From Siphonodentalium dalli (Eukaryota > Mollusca > Scaphopoda > Gadilida > Siphonodentaliidae), in NCBI GenBank assembly GCA_032622095.1, contig CP136066.1:196904816-196968815 (forward strand): DNA of 64,000 nucleotides, in the 5' to 3' direction. Below the pieces are notes generated by a model. The model did no database searches, was not told the origin of the DNA, and saw only the letters and a program-made list of their open reading frames with translations. The position numbers and the translations under genes were made by a program. This document shows positions 35,870 through 50,536 of this stretch, one piece after another (position 1 is the stretch's first letter; each line of letters begins with the position of its first letter).

Positions 35870-36040
35870 TTAAGACAGAGTTACGTCACTGTTCTGGCTA
35901 ATCCAACTCCTGTAGTATGATGCCCTGGCGTAGACACTAGGGTGATCATCAGGGTAGCAGTGCTCCCTGCCCCAGGATGTCGCTCCGAACAGTACCATCC
36001 CGCGACTTGTCGGACAGAACAGAGGTCCGCCGCTGTCACC
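35870..36040 (-). CDS. Gene B exon 6 (catalytic Ser, stop codon)
   Basis: It starts at GGTGACAGC after TTTCAG, giving GDSGGPLFC, and ends SDVTLS then TAA. It holds the catalytic Ser and the last two disulfide partners. Confidence 0.92.
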   Translation of the reverse strand, partial: GDSGGPLFCPTSRGMVLFGATSWGREHCYPDDHPSVYARASYYRSWISQNSDVTLS

Positions 36041-39000
36041 CTGAAACGGAGAATTCACTTCCATGACACATTCATATACGTGTATGTCCAGTTGTGCAGA
36101 CGCACATGTTGACTTCTACTTTTTGGAATTTCCATTCTAATACGTCCTACTACTATTAAACATGGACAGAAGCTGGGGATTTGGCGTCCAAAACCCATTT
36201 CGCCACGTCCCTGAATTAAGGATGATATTCATCACATAAGTAATACATATGTATAAATCGAACTCTGACCTCACGACAGTATACACAATACGTCATGTTT
36301 TTTTTTAGTAATTATGTCTATCCATAGTCTCCAATTATGTGTGAATAAAACGGTTCCTCCATGCTTTAGAACGACTTGCACGTGCGCATGTATCATATAT
36401 ATACACCGGTCCCGTTGTAAAGGCTTACTGTATAGCTTAATTGTGATGGATATTGGGGTCGGGCGGGTCGGTGGCTTAATGTATGCTCAAATACTACAGT
36501 AAGTTGTGAAATTTACTTTTGCCAAATAATTTGCCAAATGAAAATATTTTTTGCCAAATTATTTTAACATTTACCAAATGATATCCCTGATAGTATAATT
36601 TTCGACACTCACGGTTTGAACGACTTTTGATATCGATAGAAACACAGTTAGTTAATTATACTCTCATCTCTATTGTGGTTATCATACAACAGTAAGTCAA
36701 TAATCGAACAATACAATGGTAGAATGAGGATGAGCTATGTGAACGTCACCACCACACTAAATACTAGTAATCCCTCCAACCATCGGTACTAATGCTATGA
36801 GATCAACTGCATCTTAACAGAGGTTTAGTTTTTCCTATACATTATAAAACACCACTAATATAAGTATGTAAGAGTTTCCTGAAATTAATAGTTTTGATTG
36901 ACCAATATTTTTCAACTTTCTTGAGGGATAAAAAAAAAAGACTTGCCAAATATTTTGCCAAATGAAAATATTTTTTTGCCAAATGTGAATTATGTTTGCC
37001 ATTGGCAAATTTGGCAAGTGGCAGTGCGAACTATGGGAATGGGTTAGTAAGGACAAACAATATAACACTCACGTTGCAGGCTCCCTTGGTTCCGTGGTTA
37101 ACACATATGTTACCGCTCGGTATTGAGGTGGACCACAAACTCGAACACTCGGTGTTTGTTATGACATCCATTTCATCAGCTTTCTTCAGGATGGTCGGCG
37201 AAGCAGGGTTAGCTTTAAGACAGAAAAGGGATATATGTACATCGTCTCAGTATGTATATCGTCTTTATGTTGACGTAAGTTTACTAAATAAATGACGCAC
37301 CTTTAGCTCTCTTTTCCGGACGTGGCTTGTTCGAATTCCAAACTTATGTATACATTATTTGGTAAGAGGTATGATGGTATCTCAAAACATCTACGTGGAA
37401 GATTTCAGAACAAATTAAAATTGATATTGCGCTGAAAATATATTTATGAACCCCAACCCTCCAATAATTATAGGTTATGAAAACAACAGCAACAACATTT
37501 CCCGTTTAGACTCTGTTTATTCTGATAAAATATTTAGAAATTATGTTTGTCATATTAAACAAGCATCAAACAGGAGTCAAAATTTGACTGGTGGACGATC
37601 AAACCGCCACCAGTGATAGACATAAATAACATAATGATGAAATGAAGGAAAGCAAGAAAATGAATATAGCACTGGTAGTGCAACTGGAAAGGAAAGCGAT
37701 ACAGGCGCGTTGCCCCCAGATGTATGCGAGGAAAAACTTTTAATGTTATCTGCTCTTTTCTGGCGACAGTACGATGTTTACTTTTCTGTTGTAGTCGCAG
37801 CCAGAACAAAAAAGGAATCCAGGGCATCCGCTCCTCTTGATAAACAAAGTATTCTTCCGCGCATGAAAATAGTTCCATCTTAGTTCTGATCCATTATTTC
37901 GTAAAACAAGAGATTTACCTAAAAATGTCAAATATTATATATTATACTTATTTTCTTTTTGTTTGATAATGTATTCTTAGTGAGAAGTAATCTAAGGATT
38001 TCGCTTGATAAGATGACATTCTGCGAGTATACTCTCGCAGGTGTTTACGATTTGCAGCAGCTGATCGCCGCATAGCAGATTAACCCTTTACCCAACAAAA
38101 CGGCCAAAAACGCCCATATAAAGCTTCAACAGCCTAAAATATCTTCGGTCTGTCTCAATAACACCATACAAATATGGATATCATTGGAACCGGTTCATTG
38201 ACCACATTGTGATGGTTACAGTTATGCCCTGTGCCAATGCATTCTCTTATATATGCGAGTCGACCATAGGTCGCCTCGCATATATAAGAGAATGCATTGG
38301 CCTAAAAAAAATCTTTTTTTAAAGGCACGTGCGGCCTTGGCGATGGGTATCCTGTGAAAATATATCCACCCGACAAAAACCGCCACAAACAGAAAGAACA
38401 TCAAAATGTAGATAGACTTTGTCCGTAAACAAATAACAAATATCGCATAATGAGTATGTTATGGTCATATATAAGAGAATGCATTGGCCTAAACAAATCA
38501 TCTTTTTTTAATACTTTTTACCATTTTTTCTTATAATATTTTCTACATTCTTTGACAATTTGATCATTTTTAATATGTGTTAAGCCAATGCATTCTCTTA
38601 TATATGCGAGGCGACCTATGGTCGACTCGCATATATAAGAGAATGCATTGGCACAGGGCCGTTCTGTTGGGTAAAGGGTTAAATTACTTATATGCTGGGC
38701 TCCATAAATAGCTAAGACAAGCGGTGCCTCACTTCCCGTTATGTGTTGTTTCGGATCATGTTCGGTAAACTTAAGATCGTTTCGTTTCTACCGGTTCATT
38801 TGTTTAATCAGCTGTCGGGTCAAAAATGCAAATGTAGAATATCATGAAACGAAAATCTGGAGCTGCCGTCGCTCTAACACTTCATGGTATATATAGATTC
38901 ACTAATTAAAACGAAGCGAAAGTAGTGCGCAAAGTCTTTTAATAGTTTCATGATGTGAAACAGTCCCATGGGGTGTTCTTTTTTACGAATATTAATCCAA

Positions 39001-42000
39001 ATTGCCAACACACACCATAATTCTGATATATTAATAAATGCACTGATTCTGGATGGCGAAATCATTTGTGTTTGTTTGTCGCCGATTGTTGCGTCCCAAA
39101 TCCAGATATAAATACAATGTATTTACAATTGAGCTTAGTTTTGACGATATTTTCTATTGAGTGGTACGGTCGATTTCTTTTAAATTTCCGGCGATGTTAG
39201 TAGAATGCTACATTCTCCAGTTTAGCATAACGCCTGAATACTAACTTATCGGTTTCACGAACTCGAACATGTCTTTAAGATAACGCAGTACACCCTTCAA
39301 TACTCCATACCCCCACGGTATCATGCTAGACTGCAAATACTGTCGCTTTTAGTAACCAGTTTACGGTAACTCTCACAAAAGTAACAAGTTTACGATAACT
39401 CTCGCTAGAAGTAACTCTGATATTATCACACAACTTCCCTGTCAAAATATTTTTAGTCTTTTAAGTACCTGGATTGTTTACGTATTATTTAGGCAATGAA
39501 GAGCTCATAGTCTGTATAGATGTTGACATAAAAATGCCCAAAATTGTAACCTGTACTTAGATCATGTAACATATTTATCTCAATCGAATGAAAGTTTATA
39601 CACAACACATTTTATTTGAAAATTAAAATAATAATTATGCAAATCAGCACCGTTAGTGATTGTTATACGAAAGGTTGCGGTTTATAAAGGGGGTGGTGAC
39701 ATGACTGGTGATAAAATTAGCATAGTATATTTTATTTCCAACACACACACATTTATATAAGAATAAGATACAACTTATGAATATTTATGTCCTATATTGT
39801 GGGGGGGGGGGGGTGGCATAATCTGTCAAGACTGTCTTCCTGCCATCCCGTGCATGGAGAATAAAGAAAGAATTGTTTTTTTTCAAAATTTTAAATTTTT
39901 GAGCGAGAAGTTTCAATCTAAAAATCTAATATTAAAATTTAAAAATAAAATAAATTTTTTAATTTTTTTTTGTGCTGATGTGTTCTCGTCGGACGTCCAT
40001 CTCGGGTAACAGAAAATATTTATATGAATAAAGTCTCATTACCAGTGGGCGGCACTACCGCTGCGGGCGTGCATGGCCTCGGTGGAAAGCTCTATTGTCG
40101 TAAGATTGCCTCGCGGGAGCTGTGTACAGCTTATGTAATTCATGAGTGTAAGGTCTTAGTTCAGGTGTATGTGAAGAGTTATACTATCCAAGAGTTCAAT
40201 ACCACGTAATGCTTTGTCGTTGTTCAAATTACAGATGATCGAGTAGTATGTTTAGATTCAAGATTCTTTATTGTTGTTCTAATTACATATGTAATACACG
40301 AACAAATCAATATATAATAAATAGCACTATGGTGTAAACAAATAAAATGATAAGTATAACATTGAAATTTAATAAAATCATCGTAAACATTTGCCGCCGT
40401 CACATGTATGTCTATGGGAGGCCCAATTCACATTTATTAATAATTGGGCTGAAGCGCAATCCAATTGAGCTGAAACGCAATTCAATTTCACTGAAGCGCA
40501 ATCCAGCTTGATTCATATCAATTGTGATGAAGCGCAATTATTGTTACAAGCTTACACCCCTGAATAGATAGGTTATTCCATTAATTAACTGGGAGTTCCC
40601 ATATATGGGAAAATAATTGCGCTAAAGCGCTGAAGCGCAATACATTTTTTATTGGATTTATTCATTAATTAACTGGGGGGTTTAGCCATATATATAAAAT
40701 TAATTGCACTTCAGCGCAATTCAATTTAAATTGCACTTCAGCGAAATTCAATTGCGCTGAAGGACAATTATTAATAAATGTGAATTTGGCCTTCCATAGT
40801 ATATCTAGGGATGGTAAGGTATGGTGGTGCTGCGGTGATCCGAATAATATAGTATGCCAGTGATTGTAGAGTCCTTCTTGTGAGATATACCCTCGAAAAG
40901 GAGTGAACTATATATGCAACATGTTGGGCGTATCTTAAAAATCCACACAACTTGTTCATGTGCACAGTATCGGTTGTGTTTAGAATTGAGCAGAAGTTAT
41001 AAACGTTTATTTGCTCAGTGAGGTGGCGTGGTAGAAATCTGTTTCGTAAAGAGCTAACTCTGGTGCATTCCATGATCAAATGGTATTCGTTCCCGGTTGA
41101 ACATCGAGTGCAGTATGTGCATACTCGCTCTTCAATATGTTCTTAGACTTAGACCAAGACCCAGTTTATATGGGAAGATAATTATCAGTACACCTAAATT
41201 TTGACAGTAATCTAAGATTTCTATAATTTTGCACTGAAAGTTATTTTCATTCCAAAATCGTGCTTAATGATTCGATATGTTCTGCACTTTTCCATACTTG
41301 ATATTTGATGGACGAGGCGGCTGTTTGTGATTCGTCTTCGACGCGATTCTATTTTTTAAGTTATAATATATTTATGGTAAATTGCTGATTTGTCTCTTGT
41401 GTACGCCGTTGATAGTGAACTGTGAATCAATAGTGAGGTACTTACCTCCAACGGTCTTGTATCCCCAGCCAGTGATGGTGCAATGTCCCTGACCGATTGC
41501 TTCACTGTCCTCTGAGGTTGTAGCTATCGCAACAGCAGCCACGTAACTATTCAGGTCCAAGGGGGTAGATAGCTCAAGTAGAGCGATGTCGTCTGTCAGC
41601 CTATTGGCATTCCATCTAGTGTGCTGTTATGTATATGTGGTAATTTCAATATCATGAATATGACGGAACTGCCAAAGATATTATACAAATTCAAACAAGT
41701 TAAATGCAAATATATAATTATGTGTCAACAATCTATCCATGGCCCCTGCCCTGTAATCCACGAGCACTGATGCGAGACAGGACACGAGGAATCCGCCGCT
41801 TTGACCTTCTGTTTCGAATTTGAACTCTAATTTGGTCTTACAAACGGTGGATGGAACCGAGAGTTCTTACACTCGAGTTTAAAATTGAGATGACGGCGGA
41901 GAACCTACATATACATCATAATTTGCTGGAAAATTGCGGCGAGATGTCTCATGTCCAATGGGTTTACAACATTTTCTTCGCCTATATAAATAACTTAATA

Positions 42001-45000
42001 TAAAAAGATATCAAATGAGCTATATTCCGTACCAGTCATAAGAAGTGGTATATTGAGGCACGCCTTTATTGCGATATTGAGCGCGCTTAATTTCGAAAAC
42101 GGCGCGATTATATCGCGATACAAACAATCTGTCGCGCTTATTATTTCGTTATTGGGCGCATAATATTGCGATACTAAGCGCGCATTGTCGCAATATTGAG
42201 CGCGAAAAAAAATTCATACAGTAGATAAATACTGTGCATATAGTGTACATAAGGAATTTCCAACTATAATTATATACACATCTAAAACGTTGATTCTATT
42301 TATGCCAAACGGGTAGTTTCACAATTTTAAGTTGCAATATTAAGCGCGCGATATCGAATTATTAAGCGCGAAATATTGCGATATTAAGCGCAAGGTATTG
42401 CAATAATGACGTAAGTGATGCGCTTATAAGCGTTTCAACTTGCAATATTATTGCGATATTGGGCGCAAAAATAGCACGATTAATATACCCCTTCCTTTGA
42501 CTGGTAGTGTAGCAATTTTGATAGCTCACTGTAGATACCACGTCCTCATATATATATGACTGCTGCGAATATATCAGTGTTCAAGCGACTTTGGTCACCA
42601 TTTTTTAGGATGTGTAATATTTGAACTCCAAGATCTTCTAAAAAACAAATAGGTTCGATATCCGGTTTTTGCAGAATCTTTTGGGAAAGATCTTCGGTCT
42701 AATACTTGTTGATATATTTTAAAATATAGAAGAAGGAAAAATGACTTTTGAGTTTTAGCGTGATATCGTGCCGCCATTTTCGAGCAAGTTATGGCGTATT
42801 TTCCCGACCCTTTAATCTGAATCTAATGTACTCAATTAAATTGTATTCTTATGTTAGCAGATAGTAATTAAAAGAAATTATTAGCATCAATGAATTCGTG
42901 TCATGCTTTACCTATAAGAGATGTCACTGACTTGTAGCATGTAATTATACTGTCAAATCATATAATCATTTATTAATCCCAACCAAACTAATATATAGAG
43001 GATATGGAATTAGTGTTTCTCTTATATCAGCTTTTGGCGAGATATAACACAACGAGACGACTTTCATAAATCATTCCAAAATTAAATGAAATTGTTCCCA
43101 ATGCCTCAGTTCACAAAAAGATAAATGACATTAAAATCCAATTGAAAGAAAGCCACAAAGAGAATTATAAAACTGATATTTTCAGCGATGACAAATGTTC
43201 GGGCGCGAATAAGTTAAGGACGTACCGCGTAGTCAAACAATATTACACACAAGAACCTTATCTTAATATTGTCCAGAATATTGACACAAAGATTATGTTT
43301 TGTAAACTAAGAATTAGTAATCATAATTTGAAAAGGGTCGCCATAAACAGCCAACAGTGTCACTTGATGAAATAATTTGTAGGAAATGTAACATGGATGC
43401 TGAGAATGAAGAACACGTCCTTATGCGCTGCAACATATATGATAAGATGCGTAAACACCTCTTTTCTGAGATAGGGAAGACGAGTGATAATTGTTTTGGA
43501 TTGAATGATAGCCAAAAATTCCAATATATAATGCACAACAACTAGCCTCATACATGCAACATAATCTGCAACATGGTTCGGACATTTTTCAAAGAACGTA
43601 AAATTCTACTGATATAATAATGAAATAGTTACTATAGTATATATATTATGTTGAATCATTGTTGACATTGTTATATATATATGTTATTTTGATACCCTGA
43701 TATCGGTCTCGTGTGGACGTTTTATGTCATTAAAGGTACGGGCGAGGTTCGTTGCAGAAATATTCATATTTGTTCAAATCGCCATCAACAGAAGGAATAT
43801 TAAAAAAATAAATAGTTTTGTTCATATGCCAAACATAATCAGCGCGTAAACAGTATATTGTCGTCAAGACGTACGATGGTGTACGTAAACAAGAGCCTGC
43901 TCGTGTTAGAGAAGTTTTTGCTTCTGTTCACATAACACAGCACAATTCTATTGGTTAATCACACACACATGATATAAACGCTCTTTATTATTTCCATATC
44001 AAGAAAACAGTAACAAATAACGCGCTCTTTATGTTTACCATATCCGGATCTAAACAAAAGCCAGGTTCTGTAACGTTTTTTGCTTTTGTTTACATAACAA
44101 AGGAAAATCATTTGACCATAACATACTGTTCATGTCATATTTCTGATTGGTATAAGAACAAAGTATGTCTATATTTTACTATTCTTTCTGTTTATGGCGG
44201 TTTTTGACGGAGCTGAATATTTAACAGCATACCCACCGCCAACACCGCCAGTATCTTTAAAGCGATTGTAACCAATCAGCTCCAACTGAACCACATCCTC
44301 ACTTTACCAAGACAATCTCACTTTCTCTCTCTCTCCCTCTTTATCTATCTCTCTCTATCTTTTCTCTCTCTCTATGTCTCTCCCTACCTTGCCTCTCATG
44401 ACATCATCAATACTATAGTATTATTATATTCCCATTCCTTCCCGTCCGACCCCCTTCTAGACTTAATAAAGAGTGGGTGCGAAACAAACTGAAAGGGGAG
44501 CAAACTTAACAAAAGCCCTTGGGCTTGTTGTTTAATCCCCTTTCCAATCAATCATTCAACTGTATTATTCTATTTTATTGTCAAAACTTTTGTCAAATGT
44601 ATATATGTTATTATGATTGGAATAAATATGTTTACACTAACAAAGTATGTCTATATTTTACTATTATTTCTGTTTATGGCTGTTTTTGACGGAGGTGAAT
44701 ATTTTAACAGCATACCCACCGCCAACGCCGCCCGTATCTTTAAACTATCTATTTATGAGAGGAACGCGCGTTTCATATTATATGTATCATATGATTCGAT
44801 TTGAGTTGATTCATGAAATACTTCGTTGACACGGCAGAAGCTATTGGGAAATTGTCATAAGGCCGTTGCATAGCATAGTACGTGGCAAAGGAAGTGTACA
44901 TACATCGACTGCACTGTATTATTATTATTGATGGAAGTTAGTAATATGATGTGATGTGATTGAACAATCTGAATGCTTTGGAAGGAACGAACTAAAACGA

Positions 45001-48000
45001 GCCCTTGTTTGTGAATACTTGCGAAGTTGCGAAGCAGCAACACTAGCAGCAACGAATTTTTTTTAACACATGGGTGCTCCGAAACGCTGACAGCACGAGA
45101 TGCCCTGCTTATTTGAACAACATACGATACGACAATCAACGTTGCTTGATTGGACAAAGACACTGCTGTGCGAAACTCACAATAGCTCATGCCGGGCGGC
45201 GAATTCATCTCGACGTATTGGCAGCGAAGACAAGTCTGACACACTTACCACTGGACCACGGAGCTCCAACAACAGATACGAAGAGATCAGACGTGGACTG
45301 GTTGATTTAGGATAGCCAGGGGAATTAAAGGACATCAGTTAGATTTAAGAACGTTTGAGAAGAAAGGAGGACCAATAGGGGAATTGTCATAAGGCTGTTG
45401 CATATGTAGTACGTGACAAAGGAAGTGCACATACATACAAACTGACTGACTGCTGTGATGTAAACATCATGTATTGTGTATCCCAGATGTATACAATAAT
45501 TTACAAGATGATGTTCATATATATATGGAAGTAGGATAAGTCTGAGAGAGTAGATGATTTGACATCAAGCGCCAGGCGCTTATATGGAGCCATGTCCTCA
45601 GAACAGAACAGTATATGCGCAATGAAGAGATCGAGTGGTAGGAGACAAGATATATGAAGTGGGAAACAGAGACATGGATGAAGTAAAGGTCGAATTCAGA
45701 GAATGAAAAAAGAAACAAGACAATATGACAAATTTAAAAAATGAGATGATCACTGCTCTGTATATATCAGTATAATTTATAAATTTGAAATTAACGTTTG
45801 ATTAATTTTACTATTACTTATGGATTAGCCAAATGAATTGCCCGTCGAGAGAAGTCACTTGATCGTTATGCCTGCTATGGAAGGAACAAGCTAAAATGAG
45901 CCCTTGATTGTAAATACTTACGAGTGTAAAACCAGCGACTGAGCGGACCTGGCGGTCGCCATGATAGTTTACGTCAGTAACACCGGCAACAACGTCCAGT
46001 CTGCTCAGTTGATACCTGAAATACATAAAATGTGTCAGTATATACGTGTAGACTATCATATCACCCGAAACTTACACTGTCATATTTGGAGATCCAACCT
46101 TATCAAATTCCAATAGTGAAGAAATTTTCAAGGCTGTCCAAATCTTTATAAGAGACCGATCCCAGGATAAGAACATACGGATTTCAGCAGATGACAATTA
46201 GGAAAACAACAAACAATAAATAGCAATAAATAATAAAAATAATATTTCTGAGTATATATATATATAGGACAAAAGTAATAAACGCTTTAGGAACTTAGTC
46301 ACTGTCCAGTGTTAAGGATGGATGAGCACATAATACTTTAACGCAACCAGATACCTTCGAACTATATATATATGAATTCGAACAAGTTTGGAGAGACTAG
46401 CAACAACATCAACAAATACCATTATACACTTAAATACCATATATAATTGTTCACTGCCATGGTAATTTTTTCACTGGAGTGTCTGGTGATCGGGAGAGAA
46501 GTAGCATATTAGTGGCCCGAACTTGTTCTTCAATCACGTTGCCGAATGTATGTATTTATATGCATATATGGCGAATAAATATGTTTAAACTAAACTGTTA
46601 TACGCTATACCAGGGGAAACCTGTTAATTGGCTGCGGACACACGTATCACAGTAGCGATGGCATAGTAGGTGTGACAATTTATTATGGTGGAGTTTGGTG
46701 ACAATTGTTCGTCATAATTATTATGCCATAGCCAGTCATGTTGCCCGCTGAGTTACGGCACAATGAGTCGACTGGACCAATTAACCCATTGCGTTTCACC
46801 AAGATTGATCTCTACTCATTACGTTTTGCTAAATTGTATTCGCTACGATATATATAATTGCACGATAGATCGTCCAGAATTGTGTTTGACCGTGGCCTGG
46901 TGGCAATTCCTCATTGACTCACATATCATGCATGTGGTACGTTTTTTTTATATGATCTCAATGCATGCATGTTTATCTACTTATATTAATTTCAATAATA
47001 AGAACAACTAGAGGTGTGACTGTCCCAATGGGACTACGGATACCCCCCTTTTTAAAAAATACTAAGATGTTTGACATGTCAGTAAACATTTAGTTAAAAT
47101 AATGAAATAACAGTTCCCATTGCAGGTGTACAACCATAACCCTAATCTTAAACCTATTGACCGAAAATTGTAGGAATAAAAGCTTGGACAAAATTATGCG
47201 AAATAAATTCTAAGTCGAAAATGGGGAATAACTCCACACAAAAAATGTCGGACAGACGTCATAATTGCAGGTGCACAGGTTCCCATGGTACTAAATATCA
47301 GTGCCAAGATTAAAAAAACATTGACCGAAAAATGTAGGAATAAAAGCTCGGACAAAATTATGCATGTTGCAAAAAAAGTTTCTAAGTTGAAAAAGGGGGA
47401 TAACTCCACCAAAAAATGTCGGACAGATGTCATAATCGCAGATGCACAAGTTCCAATGGTACTAAATATCTGTGCCACGTTTTAAAAAAATTGACCAAAA
47501 AATGTAGGAATAAAAGCTCGGACAAAAGTATACATGCTGCGAAAAGTTTCTAAGTCGAAAAAGGGGGGATAACTCCAAAAAAAAAAGTCCAACAGACGTC
47601 ATAATCGCAGGTGCACAGGTTCCCATGGTGGTTGATGACGGAAATTGATCAAAAAACGACTGAGAAAAACTCCGGACAAATTTGTGTCCACGGACGGACG
47701 GACGACGGACGACGGACGGACGACGGACGGACGGACGAGCTGACTCCAGTATACCCCCCCTAACTTCGTTGCGGGGGGTATAATCATGGTTGTTGACAGA
47801 AAAGGGTTATTCATTAAGTTATCAAGTGGACTTTATGTGTTAGCATGCAAAATATAACACTGCGTGTTGGGTGAAGATCAACGGCGACAAGACATTCACA
47901 GGTAGATACATCCTTGAGATATCGACCGTCGCTGGTAGAGCTTGGTAGACTCATTGTGCGAATTTGCAGAGGGCGACATGGCTTGCTGTGTCATATTAAT

Positions 48001-50504
48001 TATGACGACCAAACTCCACCATAATAAATTGTCACACATACAATGACATCGATACTGTGGTACGTGTGTCTGCAGCCGTGCCAGTGCTATAACACGATCT
48101 AATCTGTGTAGCTTGAGATCCGATCACCTGATTTAACAGCGTTAATAATCAATAGTTGAATTGCTCATGGCATTGTGTACTCTTTTATATGCATTTTGTG
48201 TATGCTTCCGCAATTTTTCAATTTGTCGAACTAAAACGTTGAGGTTGTAAGTCACGTTTTCAATTTGAAATTGAAAAAAACTTTGAATATTCGAAAAAAA
48301 AATCCACCCTTCTGCATGGTTCACGCTTTCAAAGGCCAATGGCCATTTTAGTTACAAAAATGGCCAACCGTTTAAAGGCACGAGCGGCGTTCGTTGCAGA
48401 AATATTCATATTTGTTCAAATCGCCACCAGCAGAAGGAATATTTAAAAACATATATATTTGTTCATATGCCAAACATAATCAGCGCGTAAATAGTATATT
48501 GTCGTCAAGGCGTACGATGGTGTACGTAAACAAAAGCCTGCTCGTGTTACAGAAGTTGTGCTTCTGTTCACATAACACAGCGCAATTATATTGGTTGATC
48601 ACACACAAATGATATAAACGCTCTTTATTATTTCCATATCAGGAAAACAGTATCTAATAACGCTCGTTTGTTTACCATATCCGGATCTAAACAAAAACCA
48701 GGTTCTCTAACGTTTTTTGCCTTTGTTTACATAACGAAGAAAAAACATTTGACAACAACATACTGTTATATGCCATATTTCTGATTGGTATAAGAACACA
48801 TTTTGTCTATATTTTACTATTCTTTCTGTTTTTGGCGGTTTTTGACGGAGCTGAATATTTTAACAGCACACCCTCCGCCAACGCCGCCCGTATCTTTAAC
48901 AGCGTTAATAATCGATAGTTGAATTGCTTTTTTCTCTTTTACATGTATTCGGGTAGGTATTTGGGACTTTTCTCTCCTTTACATGTATTTGGGTATGTTT
49001 TCGCAATGTTTTCAATTTGTCGAACTAAAACGTTAAGGTTGTAGTTCACGTTTTCAATTTGGAGTTGAACAAAACTTTGAATATACGAAAAAAATCCACC
49101 CTTCACGCTGTCGAATGTCAATGACCATTTTTGTTTCTGATTGGTATAAGAACACATTTTGTCTATATTTTACTATTCTTTCTGTTTTTGGCGGTTTTTG
49201 ACGGAGCTGAATATTTTAACAGCACACCCTCCGCCAACGCCGCCCGTATCTTTAACAGCGTTAATAATCGATAGTTGAATTGCTTTTTTCTCTTTTACAT
49301 GTATTCGGGTAGGTATTTGGGACTTTTCTCTCCTTTACATGTATTTGGGTATGTTTTCGCAATGTTTTCAATTTGTCGAACTAAAACGTTAAGGTTGTAG
49401 TTCACGTTTTCAATTTGGAGTTGAACAAAACTTTGAATATACGAAAAAAATCCACCCTTCACGCTGTCGAATGTCAATGACCATTTTTGTTACAAAAATG
49501 GGCAGCTGATTAACCAAACTGCTCTGGTTAAAAAGTTTCAATATGAATAGAGAATACCTACATTACATTTTGGAACTATATCATGAGTGTCAGAAAAGAG
49601 ATATCCAATTTTCAAGAGCGTCTGAATATTCTCTATTTCTTTGCAGACACTATTGAGATGTTCCAGGTAATCAAACAATGTAGGTGTTCTTTTTTCAGTA
49701 TATGTGCCTTATTAAAGACATATTATGTACTTGTTCGGGTGCGTGAAACTGATAAGTTAGTACTCAGGCGCTAAGACAACTGGTGGAATGTAAAATTCTA
49801 CTAATATCGCCGAAAATTTGAAGCAAATCGACTTTACCACTCAATAGAAAACATCGTCAGAACTACGCTCAATTGTAAATATTTATTACTCGATTCTGGA
49901 TGCGTCTATCGGTGACAAACTAACGAAAACTGCATTTAATTCATATATGAGAATGGCTGTGTGTGTTGTCAATATGGATATACTCTTTGTTAAAATTACT
50001 ACTATGAACAAGATTATTCTCCATTTCTCTTTGATCACCATACCGGAGTGTTTCACATCACTTTAATGCTCACAGTTGATAACTTAATAAATCTTCCGGA
50101 AGCGGAACCACTCGACCCGGGCGTATTTTTGGTCGGGTTTTCTCGATTTTCCAGGTCGGCAGTCATGTTCTGAGTAAATAATTTTCTCACAATTTTTTCT
50201 TAATATGGTTTTCGAATTGTAAAATTTGTCTGTTTAAAACGCGATTAAATTATTTTGTTTCTTTATCGCTAAATATGCAGTTTTCCGTATATGTTATTTT
50301 TCGGTTTCTTGTTGGTATAGTTTATATCATTGTTATTCACGTCGGCTAACGTTGAGAACGCTACAAAAGCATATACTATATTCCCTTCCACTGTAGACGT
50401 ATGTATCACAACTATAAATATATGTCCTCATGTTTTCCCATATATTTGATACTTGTTTCAAAGGTAATCAATCCGATTCGATGGTCTCCGTGTCATCAGA
50501 TTCC

Positions 50505-50536
<32 letters not shown>

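Larger units (their letters stand above)
38084..38678 (+). mobile_element. piggyBac-like MITE, copy e, with secondary insertion
   Basis: TTAA on both sides and canonical ends. It is 595 bp long because a fragment of the second TTAA family (AAGGCACGTGCGGCC ... near 38320-38465) and a half palindrome are inserted in the spacer. Confidence 0.85.
35145..50260 (-). repeat. Arm B of the large inverted duplication
   Basis: Reverse-complement partner of the left arm, carrying exons 3 to 6 of gene B plus introns and 3' flank. It is longer than arm A mainly through private insertions: a 1.45-kb element with 95-bp inverted ends at 46.6-48.1 kb, TTAA MITEs, a non-LTR fragment at 43.1 kb and a 473-bp MITE at 42.0 kb. 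The homology probably continues beyond 50260, but the matching part of arm A is off the window. Confidence 0.82.
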
